Source: Saprospiraceae bacterium
Lineage (GTDB): Bacteria; Bacteroidota; Bacteroidia; Chitinophagales; Saprospiraceae
DNA length: 39,692 nt
Assembly: GCA_020627965.1 (NCBI GenBank)
Contig: JAHDFX010000025.1
Location: forward strand, 1-39,692
Direction: 5' to 3'
The translations under genes and the position numbers were made by a program. The stretch's first letter is position 1; every line of letters begins with the position of its first letter. Below are positions 24,764-33,519 of the stretch, one piece after another. Below the pieces are notes generated by a model. That model did not search any database. It was not told the origin of the DNA and saw only the letters and a program-made list of their open reading frames with translations.

Positions 24764-25126
24764 TTAATATGCGTTAGTGGATAACAAAACCAACGTACAG
24801 GCTATTTCCGGCTCTATACCTTCTTTTTTTGCCATCTGAATTAGTGTTGGATTTTCTGTACCTGGATTGAATATAATTCTTTTGGGCTTTAAGCCTAATA
24901 TATAATCGTAATACGCTTCCTGCCTTTTCGGATTCAGGTAGAGTGTCACTGTATCTATACCTTCCTGATCTGGTTTTCCCTGCTGAATTGTAATGCCTTC
25001 AATTGCACCTTCTCTGATTCCTACCGGTACTACTTCGTGTCCATATTGTTTCAGCCTTTGTGTTGCCAGATAAGAATAACGGGTAGGGTTGGTAGATGCC
25101 CCCAATACTAATGTTTTTTTCTCCAT
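24764..25126 (-). CDS. CoA-binding domain protein (YccU-like)
   Basis: The protein has 120 residues from the ATG at 25126, chosen over one four codons earlier because MEKKTLVLGAS leads directly into the first strand. It is a single Rossmann-like CoA-binding domain: TLVLGASTNPTRYSYLA at the N-terminus, a VTLYLNP strand and IIFNPGTENP, as in CoA_binding_2 proteins. These bind CoA but have no proven reaction. The length is normal for the stand-alone form. Confidence 0.88.
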   Translation of the reverse strand: MEKKTLVLGASTNPTRYSYLATQRLKQYGHEVVPVGIREGAIEGITIQQGKPDQEGIDTVTLYLNPKRQEAYYDYILGLKPKRIIFNPGTENPTLIQMAKKEGIEPEIACTLVLLSTNAY

Positions 25127-25171
25127 GATAAATTTCAAGGCATTTTCAATAAGCCTAGATCAAATTCAAGA

Positions 25172-26428
25172 TTATACAATCATGCGAATCGGGTCTTCCA
25201 GTATTGTTCTGAAGGTTTGCAGGAACTGTGCACCGCTTGCACCATCGACCACACGATGATCGCATGATAAAGTGACTTTCATACGTTTGCCGACCGCTAA
25301 TTCACCATCTTTTACTACTGGTACATCAGCAATGCCGCCTACTGCCATGATACAGGCATCCGGTGGATTGATGATGGCAGTAAATTCTTCAATACCGAAC
25401 ATTCCCAGATTGGAAATAGTAAAGGTATTGCCTTGCATTTCTTCACCAGAGAGTTTTCGTTCTTTAGCTTTTCCGGCTAATTCGCGGACTTCTCCATTGA
25501 TTTGAGATAATGATTTCATATCTGCATGGCGTACTACTGGCACCAACAAGCCCTCATCTACAGCTACAGCTACACCGATATTGACATCACCATTGACACG
25601 TATCTTATCACCTAACCAGGAAGAATTGATAGCGGGGTGCTGTCTTAATGCTACTGCAGCAGCTTTGATGACAAGATCGTTGAATGATATTTTTTGTGGT
25701 GCTATTTCATTAATGCGTTTGCGGGTTTCTACCGCTTTTTCCATATCAATACTTACTGTCAGGTAGAAATGTGGTGCACCAAATTTACTTTCAGATAAAC
25801 GACGAGCAATTGTTTTGCGCATTTGAGAAACCGGAATATCCTGATCGCCTGCACCTGCCGGAGCAAAGTTAATTGCGGCTGGTGCCACAGTAGGAGCTAT
25901 TGTTCCTGAAGCCATATAAGCCTCTATATCTCTTTTCACAATACGCCTATCATCGCCTGTGCCAGTTACATGTGCCAGATCAATGCCTTCTTTTTCTGCC
26001 ATACTTTTTGCTAATGGAGAAGCTTTGATTCTTCCTCCTGCCGGAGCTGCTACAGGTATTGGAGCAGGACTTTCTGCGGGAGCTGAAGCCGGGCTTGCAA
26101 CTGGTGCCGGGGCAGCAGGTGCTTCATCTTTTGCAGCATTTTCTGGTGTTTCTGCCAGGGCTGCTTCTAATTGTGCCTTAAAATCTTCTCCTTCCTCCCC
26201 TATTACTGCCATAACTGCATCAATGGGTACAGATTCTCCTTCCTGCACGCCGATATACAGTAAGGTTCCAGAATAATAACTATCCTGTTCCATAACTGCC
26301 TTATCGGTCTCTACCTCAAAGAGAGTTTCACCTGTTTCTACCTTATCTCCAACTTTTTTATGCCAAGCCACCACAGTTCCTTCCGTCATGGTGTCACTCA
26401 ATAAAGGCATTCTGATAATTTCTGCCAT
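25172..26428 (-). CDS. pdhC: Pyruvate dehydrogenase complex E2, dihydrolipoamide acetyltransferase
   Basis: The protein has 418 residues. The start at 26428 gives the canonical MAEIIRMPLLSDTMTEG; an earlier in-frame ATG at 26494 lies inside a hairpin. Domains in order: one lipoyl domain (1-80, lipoylated K43 in ETDKAVME), an Ala/Pro-rich flexible linker (about 90-130), the peripheral-subunit-binding domain (KASPLAKSMAEKEGIDL, about 133-172), and the acyltransferase core (about 195-418) with the catalytic DHRVVDG. It transfers acetyl groups from lipoyl to CoA. Only one lipoyl domain is present. E1 and E3 genes are not adjacent. A branched-chain or 2-oxoglutarate E2 is less likely, given the start and linker. 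Confidence 0.9.
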   Translation of the reverse strand: MAEIIRMPLLSDTMTEGTVVAWHKKVGDKVETGETLFEVETDKAVMEQDSYYSGTLLYIGVQEGESVPIDAVMAVIGEEGEDFKAQLEAALAETPENAAKDEAPAAPAPVASPASAPAESPAPIPVAAPAGGRIKASPLAKSMAEKEGIDLAHVTGTGDDRRIVKRDIEAYMASGTIAPTVAPAAINFAPAGAGDQDIPVSQMRKTIARRLSESKFGAPHFYLTVSIDMEKAVETRKRINEIAPQKISFNDLVIKAAAVALRQHPAINSSWLGDKIRVNGDVNIGVAVAVDEGLLVPVVRHADMKSLSQINGEVRELAGKAKERKLSGEEMQGNTFTISNLGMFGIEEFTAIINPPDACIMAVGGIADVPVVKDGELAVGKRMKVTLSCDHRVVDGASGAQFLQTFRTILEDPIRMIV

Positions 26429-26454
26429 GATGCTTTTTTTATTCTTATTAAATG

Positions 26455-26492
26455 GAACTACTTTAAACTTCAGTAAAAGTTTAAAGTAGTTC
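26455..26492 (-). promoter_or_regulatory. Perfect 16-bp hairpin just upstream of pdhC
   Basis: GAACTACTTTAAACTT (26455-26470) and its exact reverse complement (26477-26492) flank a 6-nt loop. The hairpin is 26 bp before the pdhC ATG and 54 bp after the preceding gene. An A-rich stretch follows on the minus strand rather than a U tract, so it may be a leader structure or an operator-like palindrome instead of a terminator. Confidence 0.55.
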
Positions 26493-26546
26493 ATGGTAAA
26501 AATACGTTAATATCATAAAAACCCGACTGAAATACCCAATGATTTT

Positions 26547-27146
26547 TTATTCCGTCGTTAATAAACTCATTAAGTCTTTAAAATCAGAGGCATCTTTAAA
26601 AAGATGATCGCTATAACCTGTTGCACTGAATTGTAAATTAATTAGTGCATCATTACGATATAAAAGCTCTATACGAACATTACCAAAACGCTGATTGATC
26701 TTTTTATTTTCCTGTAAAAGAGTACGGGGTTTCAGATAATGTCGTTCCACCATTTCCATCCCTTTTCCACGCTGATATATCCGGCGGTCAGACATATAAT
26801 TTGTATAACCGTTTTGTAATACTTTCTCTTTTAAATAATCAAATAAAAAAACCAGGTCTTGTTGTTCGTACTTGCCTGTTTTGGTATGTATGACGAAACC
26901 TTTCATAGAAGGCGTATCCAGAAAATCCATAGCATGGTCAACCTGAACTGCATCAATTTGATGAGTTGCATATTCATCACTCAAATTATTTAGCATACGC
27001 CGTCTGTCCAGGCTATTTTTCCATTGTTCATATACAATTTGTTCTGGCTCTGTTCTTACCAGTTCTTCATGAACATAAGGACGTACCGGAGAACTTTCTT
27101 CTGTTTCCCGAAACATTCTTTTGATGTATGCCCAGATGTTTTCCAT
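26547..27146 (-). CDS. Hypothetical cytoplasmic protein, 199 aa
   Basis: There is no signal peptide or membrane segment. The N-terminal half is helical and charged (WAYIKRMFRETEESS, YEQWKNSLDRRRML). The C-terminal half looks like an alpha-beta fold (GFVIHTKTGKYEQQDLVFLFDYLKEKVL, VRIELLYRNDALINLQFSA). I do not recognise the family. Normal codon use and an unbroken frame support coding. It lies between the SDR and pdhC genes on the same strand. Confidence 0.75.
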   Translation of the reverse strand: MENIWAYIKRMFRETEESSPVRPYVHEELVRTEPEQIVYEQWKNSLDRRRMLNNLSDEYATHQIDAVQVDHAMDFLDTPSMKGFVIHTKTGKYEQQDLVFLFDYLKEKVLQNGYTNYMSDRRIYQRGKGMEMVERHYLKPRTLLQENKKINQRFGNVRIELLYRNDALINLQFSATGYSDHLFKDASDFKDLMSLLTTE

Positions 27147-27222
27147 GTTTTTGACCTGTTGACCGTACTAATGTTGGGGCGTATGCAATACGCTCGTATC
27201 AATTGAGATTTATTTCGTTCCT

Positions 27223-27288
27223 CTCTCTTCCCTCAGTATCGCTTGCGATGCGGTCTCTCTTCTCGCCTCTCACAGCGCAGCAGTCTCT
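27223..27288 (-). repeat. Mini-hairpin array immediately after the SDR stop codon
   Basis: Read on the minus strand from the stop codon, GAGA-rich linkers separate small hairpins: a CTGCTGCGCTG unit, then ATCGC-AA-GCGAT flanked by GAGAGACCGC and ACTGAG. The 28-nt block at 27232-27259 matches the plus-strand block at 35661-35688 in 25 of 28 positions. Two of the three differences change one stem pair from C-G to T-A, which preserves the hairpin. Confidence 0.7.
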
Positions 27289-28074
27289 TTACAAAGACAT
27301 TGTTCTTCCTCCATCTACCGGGAGATTGACTCCTGAGATGTAAGAAGCGGCAGGAGAAGCCAAAAATGCAGCAGCGGCAGCTATTTCTTTTGGTTCTGCA
27401 AAACGCTTCATTGGAACCTTTCCTTCCCATGTTTTGACATTATCTTCTAAACTAATGCCTTTTTTCTCTGCCTGCGAACGAATAATATAATCCAGACGAC
27501 CTGTCTTGGTGGATCCTGGAAGCACATTATTAACTGTAATGCCAAAAGGTGCCAATTCAGTCGCTAGTGTTTTAGACCAGTTGGCTACTGCACCTCTTGT
27601 CGTATTAGAAACACCAAGATTGGGAATTGGTTGTTTGACCGAAGTAGAAATGATATTAATGACACGCCCATATTTTTCGGCTTTCATACCTTCCACGAGT
27701 GCTTGTACTAAAATATGATTACAAATAAGGTGATTATGAAATGCCTGTATAAATTCACTAATATCGGCATTGAGTGCAGGTCCGCCTGCTGGTCCGCCAG
27801 TATTATTGATGAGTATATGTATAGGCATTTTTTTTGCCCAGGCTTCTGCTTGTTTTTTCAAATTTTCGCTATCGCTAAAATCAGATACAAAATAGCGATG
27901 TACCTGTCCGTTTGGGCTTGGTAACTCAGCACGGACGTTCTGAAGTTTAGCTTCATTTCGGGCAGTAAGAATGATATTTGCTCCTAATGCAGCTAATTCA
28001 TGTGCTACTGCTTCCCCTATCCCCTGGCTACTTCCACAGACGAGTGCATTTTTTCCTTTTAGATTTAAATTCAT
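27289..28074 (-). CDS. Atypical SDR-family protein (3-oxoacyl-ACP-reductase-like, altered active site)
   Basis: The 261-residue protein has a Rossmann start LVCGSSQGIGEAVA (the usual TGxxxGIG is CGSSQGIG), the NNTGG motif, and an SDR C-terminus with ASYISGVNLPVDGG. The catalytic YxxxK is replaced: the aligned residues are S-N-T-T-R in GVSNTTRGAV. This fits a known divergent group of SDR-like proteins (BKR_like_SDR_like) that lack a perfect cofactor motif and tetrad. The fold is well supported; reductase activity is not assured. A hairpin array follows the stop codon directly. Confidence 0.88.
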   Translation of the reverse strand: MNLNLKGKNALVCGSSQGIGEAVAHELAALGANIILTARNEAKLQNVRAELPSPNGQVHRYFVSDFSDSENLKKQAEAWAKKMPIHILINNTGGPAGGPALNADISEFIQAFHNHLICNHILVQALVEGMKAEKYGRVINIISTSVKQPIPNLGVSNTTRGAVANWSKTLATELAPFGITVNNVLPGSTKTGRLDYIIRSQAEKKGISLEDNVKTWEGKVPMKRFAEPKEIAAAAAFLASPAASYISGVNLPVDGGRTMSL

Positions 28075-28207
28075 GGTGTGTTGTTTTATTGGGCTAAGGT
28101 AAGGGATTAATTACGAATTATGAATATTGTAATTACGAATGGTATAGCTAAAAGAATTTCTAAAGTAGTGGTGCTATAAACTCCCGCACCTATGCCCAAA
28201 AATCACA

Positions 28208-29443
28208 TCAAATCCCTTTCCCCCGTTCCCACATTTGCTGGAGTGCTTCACCTATTCCTCCTTCTCTTGCTTCTTCTCTTGCCGCCCGGTCTTCTTTCAT
28301 AATTAAACGATCTCCTTTCTTTTCCAAATTAAATTTAAACACATATTCTGGTTCATCATCTGGTGCAGCTATAGCATTCATGGAGCCATAACGAAGGTCA
28401 TTGAATTCAAAATTCCCGTCTTCTTTTACTTTTACATTAAAATAACCATTGGAGAACCAGCGTAGCGTTTTTATTTCGTAGGTATCTTCATAAGCCTGTA
28501 AAGCTTCATGGTTCTTTTCTATTTTTTTAAACTCAATATAAGGACGTGTATCATTGATAGAATATACGCCTGAATAAAAACCATCCGGAGCTTCCGCAAC
28601 ACCTTGCCAGAGTACATTATTAAAAATAAGTGGCGCTGCCATATAGCGAGAATAATTGATATTGGCTGCTTTCAGAGAATCTTCAAACACTTGATCTACC
28701 CGGAATTTATTATAAACACAAAAAAGCATATAGGCACTGCTTAGTCCTATGCCCAGCCAATTGAAAAAGGTTCTTCTTTTACTGCTGCGGCGCAATACAT
28801 AAACAATAATCAAACAAGTAACAAAAGGTATCGTGTACAATGGGTCAGCTACAGATATAACATTGAACGCTACTCGATAATCAGAAAAGGGTAGAAAAAG
28901 TTGTGTCCCGTAAGCAGTAAAAGAATCCAATAAAGGATGAGTAAATACCCCCCAGAAAAACAACCATGACCAGTCGCGCCAACTAGCCTGCTGACCTGTA
29001 TCACTCCATTGTCTTCTCCAGTAACGTGCTAAAAGATAGCTTCCAAAAGCTAATATTCCTGCGACCATCAATAATCCAGGCGACATATTCCCCTTAATAA
29101 TGGGGCTTATTATCCCGAACCACAACATGCCAGATAATGCTATTGCCCACAACGAGCCAACTACACTTTTGTAGGCTGGATGCCGGTCTATTTTATTTTT
29201 GTATAATTGCCACACCAGCCATCCAAAAAGTGGTGCAGTGATAATGGCAAAAGTAATTGAATGACTAAATCCCCTGTGTATTGCCAGGCTATGTATATCA
29301 TCTGTAAAAAGATTGGAGATAATATCAAGATCGGGTATAGTTCCAGCTACTGCCCCCCAAATCATAGCCCGGTTGCCTACTTTTTTACCCAACACTACCT
29401 CACCTACTGCGGCACCTAATGCTATCTGCGTAATTGAATCCAT
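28208..29443 (-). CDS. Inner-membrane metal-dependent hydrolase, YdjM/DUF457 family
   Basis: The 411-residue protein has an N-terminal membrane domain of about six helices carrying the family's metal-binding motifs: MDSITQIALGAAVGE, GTIPDLD and HRGFSHS, then FTHPLLDSF near residue 163. A soluble C-terminal part of about 170 residues (from roughly 240) ends with a charged tail. The family (YdjM in E. coli, LexA-regulated) is described as a membrane-bound hydrolase of unknown substrate. The gene stands alone, with 420 bp to the divergent peptidase gene. Confidence 0.87.
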   Translation of the reverse strand: MDSITQIALGAAVGEVVLGKKVGNRAMIWGAVAGTIPDLDIISNLFTDDIHSLAIHRGFSHSITFAIITAPLFGWLVWQLYKNKIDRHPAYKSVVGSLWAIALSGMLWFGIISPIIKGNMSPGLLMVAGILAFGSYLLARYWRRQWSDTGQQASWRDWSWLFFWGVFTHPLLDSFTAYGTQLFLPFSDYRVAFNVISVADPLYTIPFVTCLIIVYVLRRSSKRRTFFNWLGIGLSSAYMLFCVYNKFRVDQVFEDSLKAANINYSRYMAAPLIFNNVLWQGVAEAPDGFYSGVYSINDTRPYIEFKKIEKNHEALQAYEDTYEIKTLRWFSNGYFNVKVKEDGNFEFNDLRYGSMNAIAAPDDEPEYVFKFNLEKKGDRLIMKEDRAAREEAREGGIGEALQQMWERGKGI

Positions 29444-29463
29444 ATTTTATACTTTGGAACTTG

Positions 29464-29479
29464 TTTTAGAACGTGCTTA
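29464..29479 (-). repeat. Recurring intergenic motif, copy 3
   Basis: Minus-strand TAAGCACGTTCTAAAA lies about 20 bp upstream of the YdjM-like gene, in a 420-bp gap (29444-29863) that otherwise holds a fourth copy, one promoter candidate and AT-rich sequence. Confidence 0.5.
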
Positions 29480-29541
29480 GAGTTTGTCTGACCTTCCATT
29501 AATTAATATAAGTCCTTATTAGACATTATTTTGAAATAAAA

Positions 29542-29557
29542 GTTTAGAACGTATTTA
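29542..29557 (-). repeat. Recurring intergenic motif, copy 4
   Basis: Minus-strand TAAATACGTTCTAAAC has the same core ACGTTCTAAA as the other copies, 78 bp from copy 3. Confidence 0.45.
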
Positions 29558-29670
29558 AATAACACTTTATTAAGCCCACATCACTATTAACACTTACATT
29601 AAATGTTTAATTTTATCACAAACAAAACAAGTTAACACTTGTGAGGGTTTCAAAAGCGCTCATATTATTG

Positions 29671-29678
29671 TACTTTTG
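29671..29678 (+). promoter_or_regulatory. Candidate promoter for the M3 peptidase gene
   Basis: TACTTTTG fits TAnnTTTG, with GTTT/TTTC at roughly the -33 position. The start codon is 185 bp downstream, so a long leader would follow. Confidence 0.35.
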
Positions 29679-29863
29679 TATCATCAACGTGCTTTTCTTA
29701 GTATATATCCACCTTTGCATTTTGATAGTTATCACACTACTATGTATACTTGTGTACTAAAAAATTATGAATATTACTTTCAATAGTTAAATACTGCGAT
29801 ATGCTTTATTTCAAATCATTGACATTTAGAATTTAACTTAATAAACGACATAAATTAATCATC

Positions 29864-31558
29864 ATGAAATTTGGTGAATTGCCTTATACACGCCCCATTA
29901 TAGAACAATATGAAACAAAATTCAACCAATGGTTGGATAAATTCATTGCTGCGCAAACTTACAAAGAACAACACGAAGCTTTTGAGAAAATCTCAAATCT
30001 TCGCATGGAGTTTGAATCCATGAATCATTTGTGCCGCATTCGTCACTCAATTGATACTTCCGATAAATTCTATGAAGAGGAAAATACTTTCTTCGATATG
30101 AATTATCCTGTTTATGAGTCATTAAATACTCGTTTCTACAAAGCTCTTGTCGGTGCAAAGTTTAGAACAGAACTAGAAGAACAATGGGGTGACCAATTGT
30201 TTGTCATTGCAGAACTGTGTTTAAAAACATTTAAACCGAATATTCTGGAAGACCTGAAAGCAGAGAACAAGCTAAAAAGCGAGTATACCAAGCTAAGGGC
30301 TTCCGCCAGAATACAATTTCAGGGGGCGGAATACAACCTATCCTCTATCATGCCGCTGGAATTATCACCAGACCGCACAATACGTAAAGCAGCAGGTGAA
30401 GCCAAATGGAAGTTTTACAATGACAATCATGAAAAAATAGATGACATCTATGACCGTATGGTAAAAATGCGTCATGACATGGCTGTCAGACTGGGGTATA
30501 AGAATTTCATTAAAATGGGCTATGCACGCATGCTTCGCTCGGATTATACGCCAGAAGAAATAGCCACCTTCCGCAGCCACATACAAAAGCATATTGTTCC
30601 TATCGCCACTGAGCTTCGCAAACGCCAGCAAAGACGGATTGGTGTAGATAAGCTAAAATTTTATGACGAAGGTTTCCAGTTCAAAACTGGTAATCCAAAA
30701 CCACAGGGCAGCCCGGACTGGATCGTTAATAACGCCCAAACTATGTACAAGGAACTCTCAGGAGAAACCGATGAGTTTTTTAACTTCATGCTAGATAATG
30801 AGCTTTTAGATCTTGTTGCCAAAGAAAATAAAGCTCCAGGGGGTTATTGCTCATTTATTAATAAGTATAAAGCTCCTTTTATCTTCTCTAATTTCAATGG
30901 CACGAGTGGCGATATAGATGTACTGACGCACGAAGCCGGACATGCTTTTCAGGTTTATTCCAGTCGAAATCAAGGTGTACACGAGTATGCATGGCCAACC
31001 TTTGAAGCTTGTGAAATACACTCCATGAGTATGGAGTTCTTCACTTGGCCGTGGATGGAATTATTTTTCAAAAACGATACCGATAAATACAAATTTACAC
31101 ATCTTGCTGGTTCTCTCTTATTTTTGCCCTATGGCGTATCTGTAGATGAATTCCAGCATTTTGTATATGAAAACCCTGAAGCTACTCCAGCAGAACGTAA
31201 TGCCGCATGGCGAGAAATAGAGCAAAAATACATGCCACATCGTGATTATGATGGACATAGTTTCCTCGAAAGTGGAGGGTTCTGGCAAAGGCAAGGACAT
31301 ATTTTTTCTATGCCTTTCTATTATATAGACTATGTGCTGGCTCAGATATGTGCTTTCCAGTTCTGGACGAAAGACCGCCAAAATCATGAAAATGCCTGGG
31401 CAGATTATACCCGCCTGTGTAACGCCGGTGGCAGTATGGCTTTCCTTGATTTGGTAGAATTGGCAGGGCTCCGTTCTCCTTTCGAGGAAGAATGTATTGC
31501 TTCTGTTGCAAAAGAAATAAAAGCCTGGTTGGACAGCGTGGATGACAGCGTACTTTAA
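29864..31558 (+). CDS. M3-family oligoendopeptidase (PepF-like)
   Basis: The 564-residue zinc metallopeptidase has HEAGH at 356-360 and a downstream glutamate-bearing helix (FEACEIHSMSMEFF, about residues 380-393) giving the third ligand. The N-terminal part is helical, as in the closed-chamber M3 fold, and there is no signal peptide, so it acts in the cytoplasm on short peptides. It is followed by recX 41 bp downstream on the same strand. Confidence 0.93.
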   Translation: MKFGELPYTRPIIEQYETKFNQWLDKFIAAQTYKEQHEAFEKISNLRMEFESMNHLCRIRHSIDTSDKFYEEENTFFDMNYPVYESLNTRFYKALVGAKFRTELEEQWGDQLFVIAELCLKTFKPNILEDLKAENKLKSEYTKLRASARIQFQGAEYNLSSIMPLELSPDRTIRKAAGEAKWKFYNDNHEKIDDIYDRMVKMRHDMAVRLGYKNFIKMGYARMLRSDYTPEEIATFRSHIQKHIVPIATELRKRQQRRIGVDKLKFYDEGFQFKTGNPKPQGSPDWIVNNAQTMYKELSGETDEFFNFMLDNELLDLVAKENKAPGGYCSFINKYKAPFIFSNFNGTSGDIDVLTHEAGHAFQVYSSRNQGVHEYAWPTFEACEIHSMSMEFFTWPWMELFFKNDTDKYKFTHLAGSLLFLPYGVSVDEFQHFVYENPEATPAERNAAWREIEQKYMPHRDYDGHSFLESGGFWQRQGHIFSMPFYYIDYVLAQICAFQFWTKDRQNHENAWADYTRLCNAGGSMAFLDLVELAGLRSPFEEECIASVAKEIKAWLDSVDDSVL

Positions 31559-31567
31559 ACTTTATTC

Positions 31568-31584
31568 TAAGAACGTGTACAAAA
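31568..31584 (+). repeat. Recurring intergenic motif, weak copy 5
   Basis: TAAGAACGTGTACAAAA on the plus strand, between the peptidase and recX, matches TAAGNACGTTCTAAAA with two changes and one extra base. It is the only copy in this orientation. Confidence 0.3.
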
Positions 31585-31599
31585 CAATGTTCCAGGCAT

Positions 31600-32088
31600 T
31601 TGAATAAAAAAGATAAAAAGCTCTCCCCTACTCCTACTCATGATGCAGCCCTTTCTAAGATGCAACAATACTGCGCTTATCAGGATCGTTGTCATCAGGA
31701 AGTACGCAATAAGTTGCTGGAAATAGGTATGCGTGGTCATGAATTGGAATTAATTATTGTCGAACTCATTCAAGATAAATTTCTCGATGAAGAACGCTTC
31801 GCCCGATCTTATGTACGTGGCAAATTCAACATCAAACAATGGGGACGAATAAAGATCAAACAGGAATTAAAAAAACGCAATATATCTGCCTATTGTACAA
31901 AAAAAGGTTTATCAGAAATTGAAGAAGATGATTATCTAAAAACCTTAGAGAAGGTTATTCGTAAAAAATTAACTACGACTAAATCAAAAAATACTTACGA
32001 ATTAAAAAACAAACTAGCGCAGTATGCTATTAGGCGCGGCTTTGAGTCTGCTTTGGTATGGACTTGTATAAATGAGTTGATTTCTTAG
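31600..32088 (+). CDS. recX: RecX-family regulatory protein
   Basis: The 162-residue protein is made of three-helix repeats of the RecX type: ALSKMQQYCAYQDRCHQEVRNKL, then FLDEERFARSYVRGKFNIKQWGRIKIKQEL, a strongly conserved core, and a final helix bundle ending RRGFESALVWTCI. RecX binds RecA filaments and limits their activity. The start appears to be TTG at 31600, because no in-frame ATG exists before the first conserved helix. recA is not in the window. Confidence 0.9.
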   Translation: MNKKDKKLSPTPTHDAALSKMQQYCAYQDRCHQEVRNKLLEIGMRGHELELIIVELIQDKFLDEERFARSYVRGKFNIKQWGRIKIKQELKKRNISAYCTKKGLSEIEEDDYLKTLEKVIRKKLTTTKSKNTYELKNKLAQYAIRRGFESALVWTCINELIS

Positions 32089-32105
32089 AATTTTCTCTAT
32101 CTTTG
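32077..32105 (+). promoter_or_regulatory. Promoter of the DivIC/FtsB-like gene
   Basis: TTG (32077-32079), 18 nt, then TATCTTTG (32098-32105) matches the Bacteroidota -33/-7 pattern. It overlaps the end of recX and would start transcription about 20 bp before the ATG at 32131, giving the cell-division gene its own transcript. Confidence 0.65.
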
Positions 32106-32130
32106 CGGCGCATTAACTGTAATTTGTAAT

Positions 32131-32451
32131 ATGGCTCAAAGTGCATTCAACGTATATTTCAATAAAATACCTGCACCACTCAGGAATGTCTTCTTGATTA
32201 CTTCTGTCATTTTTGTAGTCTGGATTATATTCTTTGATAAAAATGATTTGATCTCACAACGCCATTTACAAAATACTATTGATGATATGCGGGCAAAAAA
32301 AGCATATTACGAAGAGCAGATTGAGCAGGTCAGAAAACAAAAAGAAGACCTATTCACCAATGATGATGCTTTAGAAAAATTTGCCAGAGAGCATTACCTA
32401 ATGAAAAAAGACAACGAAGACATTTTTGTCATCGTAGAAGAAGAGAAATAA
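32131..32451 (+). CDS. Septum formation initiator, DivIC/FtsB family
   Basis: The 106-residue bitopic membrane protein has a short cytoplasmic start, one helix (about 19-38, VFLITSVIFVVWIIFF), then a coiled coil (about 43-75, LQNTIDDMRAKKAYYEEQIE) and the conserved end FAREHYLMKKDNEDIFVI. Such proteins join FtsL and DivIB/FtsQ in the divisome, with the coiled coil outside the inner membrane. The length is normal. sucD follows after 46 bp. Confidence 0.92.
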   Translation: MAQSAFNVYFNKIPAPLRNVFLITSVIFVVWIIFFDKNDLISQRHLQNTIDDMRAKKAYYEEQIEQVRKQKEDLFTNDDALEKFAREHYLMKKDNEDIFVIVEEEK

Positions 32452-32464
32452 CTTTTTATCATTC

Positions 32465-32482
32465 TCCCGATAATTATCGGGA
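32465..32482. repeat. 18-nt perfect palindrome TCCCGATA-AT-TATCGGGA
   Basis: It lies between the DivIC-like gene and sucD. It differs only in the two central bases from the palindrome at 6998-7015. It could act as a weak terminator for the first gene or a leader hairpin for sucD. Confidence 0.8.
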
Positions 32483-32497
32483 TCATCGTTAAATTAA

Positions 32498-33370
32498 ATG
32501 TCAGTTCTAGTCAACAAAGATTCAAAGATTATCGTGCAGGGTTTTACTGGTAAAGAAGGTACTTTCCATGCTGGGCAAATGATCGATTACGGCACCAATG
32601 TAGTTGGTGGAGTAACACCAGGAAAAGGTGGGCAAACTCACCTTGACAAACCCGTTTTTAACACTGTAGTAGAAGCAGTAGAAAAGGCAGGCGCCGATAC
32701 ATCTATCATTTTCGTACCTCCTCGTTTTGCAGCAGATGCCATCATGGAAGCTGCAGATGCTGGTATTCAAGTAATTATCTGTATCACGGAAGGAATTCCA
32801 GTACAGGATATGGTGAAAGTAAAAGCCTACATCGAAGATAAAGACTGTCGGTTAGTTGGCCCGAATTGTCCTGGCGTCATGACACCAGGTGAAGCAAAGG
32901 TTGGTATCATGCCAGGCTTCATTCATAATGCAGGTCGCATAGGTATTGTTTCCCGTTCTGGTACATTGACCTATGAAGCTGTAGATCAAGTGACCAAAGC
33001 AGGTATGGGACAATCGACTTGTATCGGAATTGGTGGTGACCCTATTGTAGGTACTACAACAAAAGAAGCTGTAGAACTACTGATGAATGACCCTGAAACA
33101 GATGGCATTATCATGATCGGTGAAATTGGAGGAAGTATGGAAGCCGATGCAGCTCACTGGATCAAAGAACATGGCACCAAGCCTGTTGTTGGTTTTATTG
33201 CCGGACAAACTGCCCCTAAAGGCAGAACTATGGGCCACGCAGGTGCTATTGTAGGTGGGCATGAAGATACAGCCGAAGCCAAAATGGAGATCATGGCAGC
33301 TTGTGGTATCCATGTTGTAAAATCTCCGGCAACTATCGGAGAAACTATGGCTAAAGCATTAAAAGGATAA
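32498..33370 (+). CDS. sucD: Succinate--CoA ligase subunit alpha
   Basis: The 290-residue protein has an N-terminal CoA-binding Rossmann domain ([20 protein letters not shown]), the ligase motif [25 protein letters not shown], and the phosphohistidine H247 in [13 protein letters not shown]. It forms the TCA-cycle enzyme with the beta subunit, which is not in this window. The length is standard. A strong intrinsic terminator follows. Confidence 0.97.
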   Translation: MSVLVNKDSKIIVQGFTGKEGTFHAGQMIDYGTNVVGGVTPGKGGQTHLDKPVFNTVVEAVEKAGADTSIIFVPPRFAADAIMEAADAGIQVIICITEGIPVQDMVKVKAYIEDKDCRLVGPNCPGVMTPGEAKVGIMPGFIHNAGRIGIVSRSGTLTYEAVDQVTKAGMGQSTCIGIGGDPIVGTTTKEAVELLMNDPETDGIIMIGEIGGSMEADAAHWIKEHGTKPVVGFIAGQTAPKGRTMGHAGAIVGGHEDTAEAKMEIMAACGIHVVKSPATIGETMAKALKG

Positions 33371-33400
33371 TTTGTAATAGACATTCTAAACAAATAAGTA

Positions 33401-33427
33401 AAAGCCCATCATTTGATGGGTTTTTTT
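33401..33427 (+). terminator. Intrinsic terminator of sucD
   Basis: CCCATCA (33405-33411) pairs with TGATGGG (33414-33420) in a tight hairpin extended by flanking A/T pairs. A run of seven T follows (33421-33427), 30 bp after the stop codon. Confidence 0.92.
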
Positions 33428-33519
33428 ATTTCCTGCCCCTATAATCTGAACTATACGTCTAAACAAACGTATATATTCAGAGTTATTCTTACTCAAACTT
33501 TTCAATTATAACCAAGCAA

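Noticed and set aside
28108-28140. 11-nt direct repeat TAATTACGAAT, two copies 22 bp apart
   Set aside because: Short and AT-rich in a 133-bp gap; too weak to interpret alone.
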